The notes below the pieces were generated by a model. That model was given only the letters and a program-made list of their open reading frames with translations. It did no database searches and was not told the origin of the DNA. A stretch of 54,098 nt of DNA from Mycetohabitans endofungorum (GTDB lineage: Bacteria; Pseudomonadota; Gammaproteobacteria; Burkholderiales; Burkholderiaceae). Shown in pieces: positions 34,696 through 43,337 of the stretch; position 1 is the stretch's first letter, and every line of letters starts with the position of its first letter. The DNA lies in assembly GCF_002927045.1 (NCBI RefSeq), contig NZ_PRDW01000015.1:1-54098 (forward strand). Direction: 5' to 3'. A program made the translations under genes and the position numbers.

Positions 34696-36324
34696 TTAGC
34701 GTCGTGGCAGTCGCGCCGCGGCGCGGGCGGACATCACGACGATTAGCTTCATCGTGGCACGGGTCGCCCCGACAAAAAGCTTGCGTGCGGCCCGCTCGTC
34801 GAATGCATCGAAATCCACCTCGGTCAGGATTACACATGGCGCGGCTTGGCCCTTGAAGCGGTGGATCGATTCGTACAGCACGTCGCCGTCGCGGTACTCG
34901 GGATTGCCGAACAGATCGTAACGGCCGGTGAAGCTACGCAGCCGGTGCGGCCCGAGCTGTTCCAGTGCGGCAAAGCGTGATTTCTCACGGCCGCGGAACG
35001 ACAGCAGCGCGATATCCTGTTTGCGAAAACCCAGCGACAATGCCTGAGTGATAGCGCGCTTGGTCGGCTCAAGGGGATCGTCGCCATCATAGGTCGACAC
35101 GGAAACGTCCGAGCCACCGAAGGGACTGCCGCTTTCGACGGTGAACGACGGGCCGATCACCTCGCGCAAGTAGTCGAAGATCTCGCGTGGGCTGCGATAG
35201 TTGACGCAGGCATTCAACGTGACCCAACCCGGCAACGGGACCGGTTCGCGCATATACAAATTCTGCATCGGGTCTTCCAGCCACCACCATGCGCCGCCCG
35301 GTGCCAGCAGCCGTTGCAGCGCGGCGACCCAGTGCGCGCGGAAGTCCTGTCCCTCATCGACGATCAACACGTCAAAGCGCCACGCCTCACCGGGGGGCAC
35401 GTCGGCAAAGCGTGCGTCGAGCCAGCCGAAGACATCCGGTGAGGCAAAGTCCGGCTCCTGCCCGCCGTCGCGCACGACCCAGTCGCACAGCTGGTGGTAG
35501 GTCGCGACCTTCACGCCCGGCGGCGCGACGCGCGCGATGTGGTCCGCCAGTGGACGGTTGAAGCATACGTACAGCGCGCGCCGGCCCTGTGCGAGCGCGT
35601 CCTTCATCACCTGGATCGCCAATTGCGTTTTGCCTGAGCCCGCCGTGCCGGTCACGCGCAGCCTGAACGGCTCGAACGACAGGCGCCGCGCCCATTCGGC
35701 CAGGCCGCCGGAGAGCCGCGTGACCAGCGTGTCTGCCTGCCCGACCAGTGCGCTGGCGTCCGGCGTGAGCGCAAGGTGATCGGACAGGAAATGATGCAGC
35801 TTGGCAGCACAGTCGAATGGGGTCTCGTCGGGCGGCAACGCGCGCTGGATAACCGCGGCGAGTTGGTCCTTGCGCGTCGCATCGACGATGCGCTCTGGGG
35901 CGACGCCGGCAATGCCCGGGTCGCGCACGATATAGTCCGGGCAATACAGCAGCGCCTCGATGCAATAGGTGCCGGCGCCGAACGCTGCAGTGAAGCGCCG
36001 ATGCAGGCCTTCGATCGTGCGGGCCAACTGGATTGCGACATTGCGTTCCTTCTGCAGGTAGACCTTGACCAGGCCCGTAGGTGTCTCGCGCAGGAATCCC
36101 GACTTCTGCTCGATCACCATCAGGCGCCCCGACGGGCCCACCACGACGAAGTCCGCTTCGCCGAAGACCGAGAAGCCCTGGTTCACGCGGGTCCAATGCA
36201 CGCCGTGATAGACCGTGTAGCTGCCCGGCAGTTGCTCGGCCAGCGTGGTCAACGTCTCGCGCTCGCGGGCGGCGGCGCCTGCCGCGTCCAGGTGTTTCCA
36301 GTCGTCGGGAATGATGCGTGCCAT
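34696..36324 (-). CDS. NERD nuclease-domain / UvrD-like helicase fusion
   Basis: 542 aa. Residues about 25-130 form a NERD domain, a restriction-endonuclease-like fold, with D58 in GEADFVVV and E72/K74 in VIEQKSG as candidate catalytic residues. From about 215 the protein is a superfamily 1 helicase core: Walker A GTAGSGKT (226-233), Walker B variant VDEGQDF, the QNLY glutamine-containing motif, and the carboxyl-terminal VGATRA motif. The helicase lacks the large 1B and 2B inserts of UvrD, so it is a compact form. It could act in DNA repair, phage defence or RNA/DNA clearance; no known defence partner is adjacent. Confidence 0.85.
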   Translation of the reverse strand: MARIIPDDWKHLDAAGAAARERETLTTLAEQLPGSYTVYHGVHWTRVNQGFSVFGEADFVVVGPSGRLMVIEQKSGFLRETPTGLVKVYLQKERNVAIQLARTIEGLHRRFTAAFGAGTYCIEALLYCPDYIVRDPGIAGVAPERIVDATRKDQLAAVIQRALPPDETPFDCAAKLHHFLSDHLALTPDASALVGQADTLVTRLSGGLAEWARRLSFEPFRLRVTGTAGSGKTQLAIQVMKDALAQGRRALYVCFNRPLADHIARVAPPGVKVATYHQLCDWVVRDGGQEPDFASPDVFGWLDARFADVPPGEAWRFDVLIVDEGQDFRAHWVAALQRLLAPGGAWWWLEDPMQNLYMREPVPLPGWVTLNACVNYRSPREIFDYLREVIGPSFTVESGSPFGGSDVSVSTYDGDDPLEPTKRAITQALSLGFRKQDIALLSFRGREKSRFAALEQLGPHRLRSFTGRYDLFGNPEYRDGDVLYESIHRFKGQAAPCVILTEVDFDAFDERAARKLFVGATRATMKLIVVMSARAAARLPRR

Positions 36325-36415
36325 GTTCAGCAGTGTCTCAGATAAAGGCTAGCGGGTACGCGGTGCTGTGCAGCATTCATTCTATGCGAGCCGCCGCGTG
36401 TCGGTTAGAATGCGC

Positions 36416-36586
36416 AGGTCTTTGGGGAGTAGCCTTTCCTGCGTTGCCGGGTCGCGGATGCGATGCGGCGGCCGGCCCGGGTGGCCGCGCCGCGTGAGTC
36501 CGATGCCGGTACGCTAGGAAGATCGCGCCAACAGTCTCCGGCTCATGCCGTGGCGCGCTCGGCCCACCCGGGTTTGGCCAGACCAT
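36416..36586 (+). ncRNA. yybP-ykoY (manganese) riboswitch
   Basis: Conserved pieces occur in the right order. GGTCT (36417-36421) runs into TTGGGGAGTAGC (the GGGGAGUAG element, 36424-36433). GCCAACAGTC is at 36527-36536. The closing TTGGCCAGACC (36574-36584) has AGACC pairing with the opening GGTCT to make the basal P1 stem. These match the Rfam yybP-ykoY family as remembered, which senses Mn2+. It lies in the leader of a Na/Ca-exchanger-family gene that starts at 36729, a fitting target. The region between the switch and the gene (36587-36728) probably holds the expression platform; the exact fold was not computed. Confidence 0.8.
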
Positions 36587-36728
36587 CGACGCCGCGCCTC
36601 GTCCCGGTCGGACCGTTGCGCCGCGTCATGGTTCATGTGTCCGACCGTGGAGATATCGTGCAACATCCCCGTTCCCCTTACCCGCCTGCCCGTTTGGCCA
36701 TGCTGCCTGTTGCGATGGGAGCGTGCGC

Positions 36729-37733
36729 ATGACTTGGCTCGTGCTCGAACTCGTGCTGATGCTCGCGGTGATCCTGATCGCCGCCGAATTATTCACGAAC
36801 GCGCTAGAACACCTGGGCGAGCGGATGAAGCTATCCGAGGGCGTGACCGGCTCATTGTTCGCGGCGGTCGGCACTGCGCTGCCCGAGACGTCGATTCCGC
36901 TGATCGCCATTCTGTCGGGACGCGGCGAGCGGCTCAACGAGGAGATCGGCGTGGGCGCGATCCTAGGTGCGCCGCTGATGCTCGCGACGCTGTCCACATG
37001 TCTAATGACCGTTGCGGTACTGCGCCAGCGCGGGCTCTGCGGACGGATACGGCCGGAGACCGGCGGCATCAACCGCGATCTCAACTATTTTCTGTTTGCG
37101 TTTGCATTATCGGCCGCCGCGATGTACGTGCCGCATACGAATGTGCTGGTGCGGGCAGGGTTGAGCGCCGCGCTCGTAGGCGTGTATCTGCGCTACGTGT
37201 ATGCGACGTTGCGTGCATCGCAAGCGTTGGTGGCTGGCGGGCACGGCACCGAGGCGCCGAACGTCATGCATCTGTCGCGCTTTGGTGTCCCGACCCGGCT
37301 CGTGACGATCGTACTGCAGCTGGGTATCGCGCTAGCCTTGCTGGTCTGCGGCGCGAAGGGATTCATCCATGGCGTGGACGGGGTCTCCCAGCTGCTGGGC
37401 GTGTCGCCGCTGCTGTTGTCGCTGCTGATTATCCCGATCGCCACCGAGTTGCCCGAGAAGACCAACAGCATCTTGTGGGTGCGTCGCGGCAAGGACACGC
37501 TTGCATTTGGGAATCTCACCGGCGCGATGGTGTTCCAAGGCACACTGCTGCCGGCGCTGGGCATCATGCTCACGCCATGGGAGCCGCGCATCGAGGTGCT
37601 GACTGGCATCGTGATCACACTGGTCGCGGCAGCGTGGTGCCGCGCGTTGTCGCGCGGTCGCGGCCTGCCGATCTGGGCGCTGCTGTTCAACGGCGTGCTC
37701 TATGCAGTCTATCTGGCCGTGACGTTGGCATAA
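36729..37733 (+). CDS. Sodium/calcium-exchanger-family cation antiporter, riboswitch controlled
   Basis: 334 aa, about ten membrane helices in two inverted Na_Ca_ex repeats. The ion-binding alpha motifs are GTALPETSIPLIAIL (first repeat) and IPIATELPEKTNS (second), each with the acidic residue that binds the cation. The ATG at 36729 has GGGAG upstream. Most relatives exchange Ca2+ for Na+ or H+. The yybP-ykoY element in its leader suggests that it is induced by Mn2+ and exports manganese, perhaps with calcium. That function is an inference from the riboswitch. Confidence 0.85.
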   Translation: MTWLVLELVLMLAVILIAAELFTNALEHLGERMKLSEGVTGSLFAAVGTALPETSIPLIAILSGRGERLNEEIGVGAILGAPLMLATLSTCLMTVAVLRQRGLCGRIRPETGGINRDLNYFLFAFALSAAAMYVPHTNVLVRAGLSAALVGVYLRYVYATLRASQALVAGGHGTEAPNVMHLSRFGVPTRLVTIVLQLGIALALLVCGAKGFIHGVDGVSQLLGVSPLLLSLLIIPIATELPEKTNSILWVRRGKDTLAFGNLTGAMVFQGTLLPALGIMLTPWEPRIEVLTGIVITLVAAAWCRALSRGRGLPIWALLFNGVLYAVYLAVTLA

Positions 37734-37780
37734 TGCTGCGGTGCTGTTCGATTTTTCGCCGTTCGATTCCGGAGGTAGGA

Positions 37781-38245
37781 ATGCAGGTCAAGTCTCTGAT
37801 AGGCGCCACTGCGGCGCTGTTTGCCATGCTGGGCGCCGGCGTGCACGCCGCCGTGCAGGCGGCCGGGCCGGCGGGGGTGCAGGTGAGCGGCTGCTGGGTG
37901 CGCACGATGCCGGCGACCCTGCCGTCATCCGCCTATTTCACGATAAAAAACGACGCAGACAAGCCGGTTTCGCTGAAGGACGTCGATGCGCCAGCCTTCG
38001 GAATGGTCATGATGCACCGGACGCAGAGCAATGGCAGTACGTCGCGGATGGTCCATGTTGATGCGGTCGATGTGCCGGCCCACGGTACGCTGCAGTTTGC
38101 GCCGGGCGGTTATCACGTGATGCTCGAACAGCCCAAGAGCACGCTGAAAGTCGGTACGACGATTCCGTTGACGCTCGATTTCGGCGCCGCCGGCAAGCTG
38201 GACGTACAGTGCGAGCTTCGGCCCGCCTCGGCGTCGGCGCATTGA
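37781..38245 (+). CDS. PCuAC-family periplasmic copper chaperone
   Basis: 154 aa. Signal peptide MQVKSLIGATAALFAMLGAG is cut near VHA-A. The mature domain has the PCuAC copper-site pattern: VMMHRTQSNG with Met and His ligands, then M-rich SRMVHVD, and the diagnostic GGYHVMLEQP. It would carry Cu(I) in the periplasm, usually for building the Cu-A site of cytochrome oxidase. A strong GGAGGTAGGA ribosome-binding site precedes the ATG. It follows the antiporter gene by 47 bp, so the two may be co-transcribed under the riboswitch. Confidence 0.92.
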   Translation: MQVKSLIGATAALFAMLGAGVHAAVQAAGPAGVQVSGCWVRTMPATLPSSAYFTIKNDADKPVSLKDVDAPAFGMVMMHRTQSNGSTSRMVHVDAVDVPAHGTLQFAPGGYHVMLEQPKSTLKVGTTIPLTLDFGAAGKLDVQCELRPASASAH

Positions 38246-38305
38246 AGTCGCCGCGCCAACCGGTTTGTTGTCGCGGGTGTGGGTGGCGCGCGGCTATTGA
38301 CTCAT

Positions 38306-38458
38306 ATGCTCAATCCGAAGGTGATGGTGTTCTTTGCGTCCTTTTTCTCGCAGTTCGTGTCGGTGTACAGCGCGCACAAGTCTAGTGCGTTCCTTGTGCT
38401 TGGCGTCGGGTTCGCCGGTCTGGGCGTGCGGATGACGTTCGCCACGACGCGTGGGTGA
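38306..38458 (+). pseudogene. LysE/RhtB exporter remnant
   Basis: A 50-codon frame reads MLNPKVMVFFASFFSQFV and then a hydrophobic AFLVLGVGFAGLGV helix. The NPK...FFxxFxPQFV block is the central signature of LysE-family amino-acid exporters, which are normally about 205 residues with six helices. The amino-terminal third and the last helices are absent, and the frame stops at 38458, five bases before the next gene. No ribosome-binding site precedes it. Confidence 0.6.
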
Positions 38459-38462
38459 CACG

Positions 38463-39617
38463 ATGAGCGAACCCGAGTGCCCGATGCTGAACTGGACTGA
38501 GGGTGGCCAGACCTGCCATGCGCGTTGGCGCTCGCACGCCGGGCTGCCGCCGCCGCGGCGCGTCGTACCGGCCGATGACACGGTCAGTGCTGATCACGCT
38601 TATCGCCTGGCATGCGAGGGAGTCGCGATCCTGTGGCGGGGCGACTTCAATAACGCGCGGCAGCTGCTGCAGGCCATCGCGCGGCGTGTTGAGCGCCGTC
38701 GGCCCAAGGGCGGTGCGACGCCACAGCAAACGTTCAACCTGCACCGGCTGGCGCAATCGCAACGGGCCCGTACGCTGGCGATGCTGCTGGTGCCGCTCGA
38801 TGGGCATTACCGGATACCGCTGCGTCGCGCCCCGGACCTGAGTGATGCGTGCGCGCACGTATACGGCCCGCCGCCCGGCGGCGATGCGGCAAGCGTCGTT
38901 TCGCTGCGCGAGTTGCTGGGGATAGTCGGCGCGTTCGAGTGGTATCGCAAGGGCGTGGTCATCGACGCGCTCGGCGGTGACCGGATCCATCCGCACTATG
39001 GCGTGTTTTCGCCCGTACGCGGCGAATACCTGGAACTGATAGCGCAGGCGCCGTTGCCAAAGGGTGCCGATGCGCTTGCTTTCGACATTGGCACCGGCAC
39101 CGGCGTGATCGCTGCATTGCTGGCCCGGCGCGGCGTGCGGCGCGTGATCGCGACGGACGTCGATTCGCGCGCGCTGGATTGCGCGCGCGAGAATGTCGCC
39201 CGGCTGGGGCTGTCCGCGCAAGTGGAGGTCGAACGGGCGGATCTTTTCCCGTTATCGCGTCGCGCGCCGCTGGTGGTCTGCAACCCGCCGTGGGTACCGG
39301 CGCGCCCGAGCGCATCGATCGAGCATGCCGTGTTCGATCCGGACAGCCGCATGTTACGAGGCTTCCTCGCAGGCCTGCCGGCGCATTTGACACCCGGCGG
39401 CGAAGGTTGGCTGATCATGTCGGACTTGGCCGAGCATCTTGGCTTGCGCCCGCGCGAAGCTTTCCTCGCGATGATCGACGCGGCCGGCTTACAGGTGCTC
39501 GACCGCGCCGATATCCGGCCGCGTCATCCCAAAGCGTCGGACGCCGCGGATCCGTTGCATGCGGCGCGGGCCCGCGAGGTGACGTCGCTGTGGCGCCTCG
39601 CGGTCCGAGGCGGCTGA
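38463..39617 (+). CDS. Class I SAM-dependent methyltransferase with NPPW motif
   Basis: 384 aa. An amino-terminal domain of about 190 residues (RLPLRRAP-like strand YRIPLRRAPDL) precedes a Rossmann-fold methyltransferase: motif I FDIGTGTGVIAALLARRG, acidic motif II IATDVDS, and NPPWVPARPS, the N/D-PP-Y/W motif of enzymes that methylate planar amide or amino nitrogens in glutamine, adenine or guanine. The MTS/PrmC-like group is the nearest recognisable family; the substrate is not known. The ATG at 38463 is taken because a GTG 12 bases upstream lies in the LysE remnant. It converges with metE across 7 bp. Confidence 0.82.
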   Translation: MSEPECPMLNWTEGGQTCHARWRSHAGLPPPRRVVPADDTVSADHAYRLACEGVAILWRGDFNNARQLLQAIARRVERRRPKGGATPQQTFNLHRLAQSQRARTLAMLLVPLDGHYRIPLRRAPDLSDACAHVYGPPPGGDAASVVSLRELLGIVGAFEWYRKGVVIDALGGDRIHPHYGVFSPVRGEYLELIAQAPLPKGADALAFDIGTGTGVIAALLARRGVRRVIATDVDSRALDCARENVARLGLSAQVEVERADLFPLSRRAPLVVCNPPWVPARPSASIEHAVFDPDSRMLRGFLAGLPAHLTPGGEGWLIMSDLAEHLGLRPREAFLAMIDAAGLQVLDRADIRPRHPKASDAADPLHAARAREVTSLWRLAVRGG

Positions 39618-39624
39618 ACGCGCG

Positions 39625-41904
39625 CTATGCGGTGCCGCGCAACGTATGCGCGGCGTCCACCATGTTGCGCAGCGCCGGGATGACTTCTGTCCATGCGCGC
39701 GTCTTCAACCCGCAGTCCGGATTGACCCACAGGCGTTCGGCTGGGATGCGCTCGGCGGCCTTGCGCATCAACTGGACGATGTGCTCCTGCGTCGGGATGT
39801 TCGGTGAATGGATGTCGTACACGCCCGGTCCGATCTCATTCGGATAGTTGAAGTGATCGAACGCATCGAGCAGTTCCATATCGGAGCGCGATGTTTCGAT
39901 TGTGATGACATCTGCGTCCATATCCGCAATCGACGCAATGATGTCGTTGAACTCCGAGTAGCACATGTGCGTGTGGATCTGCGTGTCGTCGCGCACGCCG
40001 TTGGCCGCAATGCGGAACGCGCCGACTGCCCACTGCAGGTACTCATGCCATTGCGACTTGCGCAGCGGCAAGCCTTCGCGCAAGGCCGCCTCGTCGATCT
40101 GAATCACGCGCACGCCCGCGCGCTCCAGATCGAGCACCTCTTCGCGGATCGCCAGCGCAAGCTGTTGGCACGATACGGCGCGCGGTTGGTCGTCGCGCAC
40201 GAACGACCAGTTTAGGATCGTCACGGGCCCGGTCAACATACCTTTCATCGGCTTGTGAGTCAGCGATTGCGCATATTGGATCCATTCGACCGTCATCGGC
40301 TTTGGCCGGCGGATGTCACCGAACATGATTGGCGGTTTCACGCACCGCGAGCCATACGACTGCACCCAGCCGTACTGGCTGAACGCATAGCCTTCGAGTT
40401 GCTCGCCGAAATACTCGACCATGTCGTTGCGCTCGGCCTCACCATGCACGAGCACGTCGAGCCCCAGCGCCTCCTGTTCGCGTACGCTGTGCGCGATCTG
40501 CTCGCGCATGGCCGCGTGGTAGCCCGCCTCGTCCAGTTCGCCGCGGCGGAAATGGCTGCGCGCCTGGCGGATTTCCTCGGTTTGGGGAAACGAGCCAATT
40601 GTCGTGGTCGGATACGGCGGCAGTTGCAACTGCTCGTGTTGCTTGCGCGCGCGCTCCGGATAGGGGCTGGTGCGGCGTTCCATGTCGGCGTCGATGCGCG
40701 CAAGCGCCGCCTTGACGGCCGGGTTATGCACGCGCGCCGATACCTTGCGCGCCGCGATGGCGGCCTGATTGTCCCGCAGGTCAGCCTCTACGGCCTGCCT
40801 ACCGTTGTTCAGTGCCGTAGCAAGCACATTGAGTTCGTCCAGTTTTTGCAGCGCGAACGCAAGCCATGAACGTAGCTCGGCGTCGAGTTCGCGCTCACTG
40901 GCCAGGTCCACCGGCACGTGCAGCAGTGAGCACGACGGCGCGAGCCAGAGCCGCTGGCCGAGTTGCCGGTGGATCGGCTCGAGCCAGTCAAGCGTAGCGA
41001 CGAGATCGGTTTTCCAGATATTGCGGCCGTTGACGACGCCGAGCGACAGCACGCGGTCGGCCGGCAGCTTCGCAATGACGTCGCGGACTTCATCGCGCGC
41101 ATTGAGCGTGTCCACGTGTAGGCCTTGCACTGGCAATCGGCATGCAAGCGGCAGGTTCTCCTGCAATTGCCCGAAGTAGGTGGCCAATAGCAGCTTAACG
41201 CGATCGGTGTGCAGCGTGTCGTAGGCGCGCATGAACGCTTGCTGCCACTGCGGATCGAGTTCGGTGACGAGGATCGGTTCGTCGATCTGCACCCATTCGG
41301 CACCGCACGCGGCAAGCTCAGCCAGCAATTGCGCATAGACCGGCAGCAGTCGCGGCAGCAGCGCGAGTTTGTCCGAGTCGTCCTTAGCCTTGCCGAGCCA
41401 CAGGTACGTCAGCGGCCCGATGATCACCGGCTTGGCTTTCACGCCAAGGCGGCGCGCCTGTTCGAACTCGTCGATCAGTCGCGATGCGTCGAGCGAAAAG
41501 GTCGTGGATGCGCTCAGCTCCGGCACGATGTAGTGGTAGTTGGTATCGAACCACTTGGTCATCTCGCCGGCTTGCACGCCGCAGCTGCATGCTCCGTCCG
41601 TGGCCGAACGCCCGCGCGCGATCCGAAAGTAGTTGTCCAGCGAGTCGCCGTCCAGGTCGCGTACCCGCTCTGGCAGGTTGCCGAGCGTGAAGCTCATGTC
41701 GAGCACCTGGTCATAGAACGCGAAATCGCCCACCGGCGACCAGTCCAGTTTCGCCTGGTTGGCCCAGTGCTGCTGGCGTAGTTGAGCGCCCGCGGTCTTC
41801 AGTGCGTCCAGCGAGGATTGTCCCTTCCAGTAAGACTCGAGCGCGAATTTCAATTCCCGCTTCGCGCCAATGCGTGGAAAGCCCAGATTGTGCGTGATGG
41901 CCAT
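39625..41904 (-). CDS. metE: Cobalamin-independent methionine synthase
   Basis: 759 aa, full length. It transfers a methyl group from 5-methyltetrahydropteroyl-triglutamate to homocysteine. Zinc ligands are in place: H646 and C648 ([11 protein letters not shown]) and C731 (NPDCGLKTR), equivalent to E. coli H641, C643 and C726. The amino-terminal [20 protein letters not shown] and [11 protein letters not shown] blocks confirm the family. It is divergent from metR, the usual arrangement for MetR-activated metE. There is no evident Shine-Dalgarno sequence; the 5' leader instead has CTCCTCC. No cobalamin riboswitch fits in the 105-bp intergenic region. Confidence 0.97.
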   Translation of the reverse strand: MAITHNLGFPRIGAKRELKFALESYWKGQSSLDALKTAGAQLRQQHWANQAKLDWSPVGDFAFYDQVLDMSFTLGNLPERVRDLDGDSLDNYFRIARGRSATDGACSCGVQAGEMTKWFDTNYHYIVPELSASTTFSLDASRLIDEFEQARRLGVKAKPVIIGPLTYLWLGKAKDDSDKLALLPRLLPVYAQLLAELAACGAEWVQIDEPILVTELDPQWQQAFMRAYDTLHTDRVKLLLATYFGQLQENLPLACRLPVQGLHVDTLNARDEVRDVIAKLPADRVLSLGVVNGRNIWKTDLVATLDWLEPIHRQLGQRLWLAPSCSLLHVPVDLASERELDAELRSWLAFALQKLDELNVLATALNNGRQAVEADLRDNQAAIAARKVSARVHNPAVKAALARIDADMERRTSPYPERARKQHEQLQLPPYPTTTIGSFPQTEEIRQARSHFRRGELDEAGYHAAMREQIAHSVREQEALGLDVLVHGEAERNDMVEYFGEQLEGYAFSQYGWVQSYGSRCVKPPIMFGDIRRPKPMTVEWIQYAQSLTHKPMKGMLTGPVTILNWSFVRDDQPRAVSCQQLALAIREEVLDLERAGVRVIQIDEAALREGLPLRKSQWHEYLQWAVGAFRIAANGVRDDTQIHTHMCYSEFNDIIASIADMDADVITIETSRSDMELLDAFDHFNYPNEIGPGVYDIHSPNIPTQEHIVQLMRKAAERIPAERLWVNPDCGLKTRAWTEVIPALRNMVDAAHTLRGTA

Positions 41905-41955
41905 GATTCGACAGTGGAGGAGTTAAGAGTGCGTCGATCATAGGGGTTGGGATAT

Positions 41956-41980
41956 ATGAAAAAAAGTGGCATTATTTCAT
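41956..41980. promoter_or_regulatory. Candidate MetR operator between metE and metR
   Basis: Inside the 105-bp metE-metR spacer, ATGAAA (41956-41961) and TTTCAT (41975-41980) form an inverted repeat with a 13-base AT-rich spacer. They include the TGAA and TTCA halves of MetR sites, but the spacing is wider than the classic TGAANNNNNTTCA. Whether one half-site pair or two diverged sites are present cannot be judged by eye. Confidence 0.4.
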
Positions 41981-42009
41981 TGATGCATTAACTATTCTCA
42001 TATTTAGAT

Positions 42010-42909
42010 ATGCTCGAACGTATCCACCTGGCGATCGTGCGCGAGGTTGATCGGCGGGGTTCATTGACCGCTGCCGCCGAGGTGTTGTGTTTGACCCAGT
42101 CGGCACTGAGCCACACGGTCAAGAAGATGGAGCAGATGCTGGGCACGGCGGTCTGGCGCCGCGAAGGCCGCAATCTGCGGCTGACGCAGGCGGGCGAATA
42201 CCTGTTATCGGTCGCCAATCGCGTACTGCCGCAGCTGGAGCACGCGCAGGCGCGCCTGGCGCAGTACGCGCAGGGCGAGCGTGGCACGCTGCGCATCGGG
42301 ATGGAATGCCACCCTTGCTACCAATGGTTGCTTAAGGTGGTGTCGCCGTACCTGGCACAATGGCCGGACGTCGATGTGGATGTGAAGCAGAAGTTCCAGT
42401 TCGGCGGCATTGGCGCGTTGTTCGTTTATGACATCGACATCCTGGTCACGCCCGATCCGTTGCACCGCGCGGGTCTTCGCTTCGAGCCGGTGTTCGATTA
42501 CGAGCAGGTGCTGGTGGTCCAGCGCGGACACGCACTGACACGTGGCACGCACGTCGAGCCGGCGCAGCTGGCCGGCGAAGTGCTGATTACCTATCCGGTC
42601 GATATCGACCGGCTCGACGTGTATAGGCAATTCCTGGTGCCGGCCGGGGTGCGGCCGAAGCGTCATAAGACGATCGAGACCACTGACATCATGGTGCAAA
42701 TGGTCGCCAGCGGCCGCGGCGTTGCCGCGCTGCCGCGCTGGCTGGTGCAGGAATATGCGGACAAGATGTCGATCGAGCCGGTGCGGCTGGGACGCGACGG
42801 CATCGCCAAGCAGATCTTCGTGGGCATGCGCGAGGCGGATGCCGACACCGACTACCTTGCCGCCTTCGTCGCGCTTGCGCGGCATTCAGCCCGCTATGCG
42901 GCAGCGTAA
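42010..42909 (+). CDS. metR: LysR-type methionine regulator MetR
   Basis: 299 aa. Winged helix-turn-helix at about 1-60 (MLERIHLAIVREVDRRGSLT, then AAEVLCLTQSALSHTVKKME), followed by a periplasmic-binding-like sensor domain. GMECHPCYQWL and the histidine-rich pattern are MetR features; homocysteine is the usual co-effector. It is divergent from metE and would activate it while repressing itself. It converges, with a 2-bp gap, on the PPC-domain genes to the right, which belong to another unit. Confidence 0.94.
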   Translation: MLERIHLAIVREVDRRGSLTAAAEVLCLTQSALSHTVKKMEQMLGTAVWRREGRNLRLTQAGEYLLSVANRVLPQLEHAQARLAQYAQGERGTLRIGMECHPCYQWLLKVVSPYLAQWPDVDVDVKQKFQFGGIGALFVYDIDILVTPDPLHRAGLRFEPVFDYEQVLVVQRGHALTRGTHVEPAQLAGEVLITYPVDIDRLDVYRQFLVPAGVRPKRHKTIETTDIMVQMVASGRGVAALPRWLVQEYADKMSIEPVRLGRDGIAKQIFVGMREADADTDYLAAFVALARHSARYAAA

Positions 42910-42911
42910 CA

Positions 42912-43337
42912 TCACGGCGTGGCGGGACCTTCGATGATGGAGTCGACCAGCCATTCCTGCAACGACACCTCGATCGTGATAAACGAGCGGTTGCCGCCTC
43001 GTTGCAAGCGTCCCGCGAACATCCGCCCGTTCGGGTCCGCGACCATGCCGCTGATCGACGACGCACAGCCCGTTGCGGCCATACACGATATTTCGCCGGA
43101 CAGGCTCAGGATTTCGACCCCGGGGCCCTCGACCGTGATGGCCGCGCTCGTACTACGCTGCGGCAGCAGCAGTGTCGCGCTGAGTAGGCTGCCGACCGCA
43201 CCGCGCACCAGCGCCCGCTCGATCCCGTGCGCGTCGCACAGTTGTTCCAGCGACGTGATCAGGTCCTCGTTAGGTTTGACGCGCGCGACGACCAGCCGCC
43301 CCAGGCGGCCCGATTCGATCATGACGTGGTCTTTCAT
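42912..43337 (-). CDS. PPC/DUF296-domain protein, variant lacking the metal-site histidines
   Basis: 141 aa, a single PPC (plants and prokaryotes conserved, DUF296) domain: opening RLGRLVVARVKPNEDLITSL, central RALVRGAVGSLLSATL, and the closing beta strands. Bacterial PPC proteins form trimers and are mostly of unknown function. Where the sister protein just upstream has HCHG and GGHL, this one has CMAATG and AGRL (R110), so the usual histidine cluster is gone. It may be a structural partner. The ATG overlaps the sister's stop (ATGA), so the two are translationally coupled and probably assemble together. Confidence 0.8.
   Translation of the reverse strand: MKDHVMIESGRLGRLVVARVKPNEDLITSLEQLCDAHGIERALVRGAVGSLLSATLLLPQRSTSAAITVEGPGVEILSLSGEISCMAATGCASSISGMVADPNGRMFAGRLQRGGNRSFITIEVSLQEWLVDSIIEGPATP

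Noticed and set aside
36545-37780. Long plus-strand frame overlapping the antiporter and continuing in frame into the copper chaperone
   Set aside because: The chaperone has its own signal peptide and a strong GGAGGTAGGA start at 37781; the upstream residues are an arginine-rich shadow of the antiporter gene.
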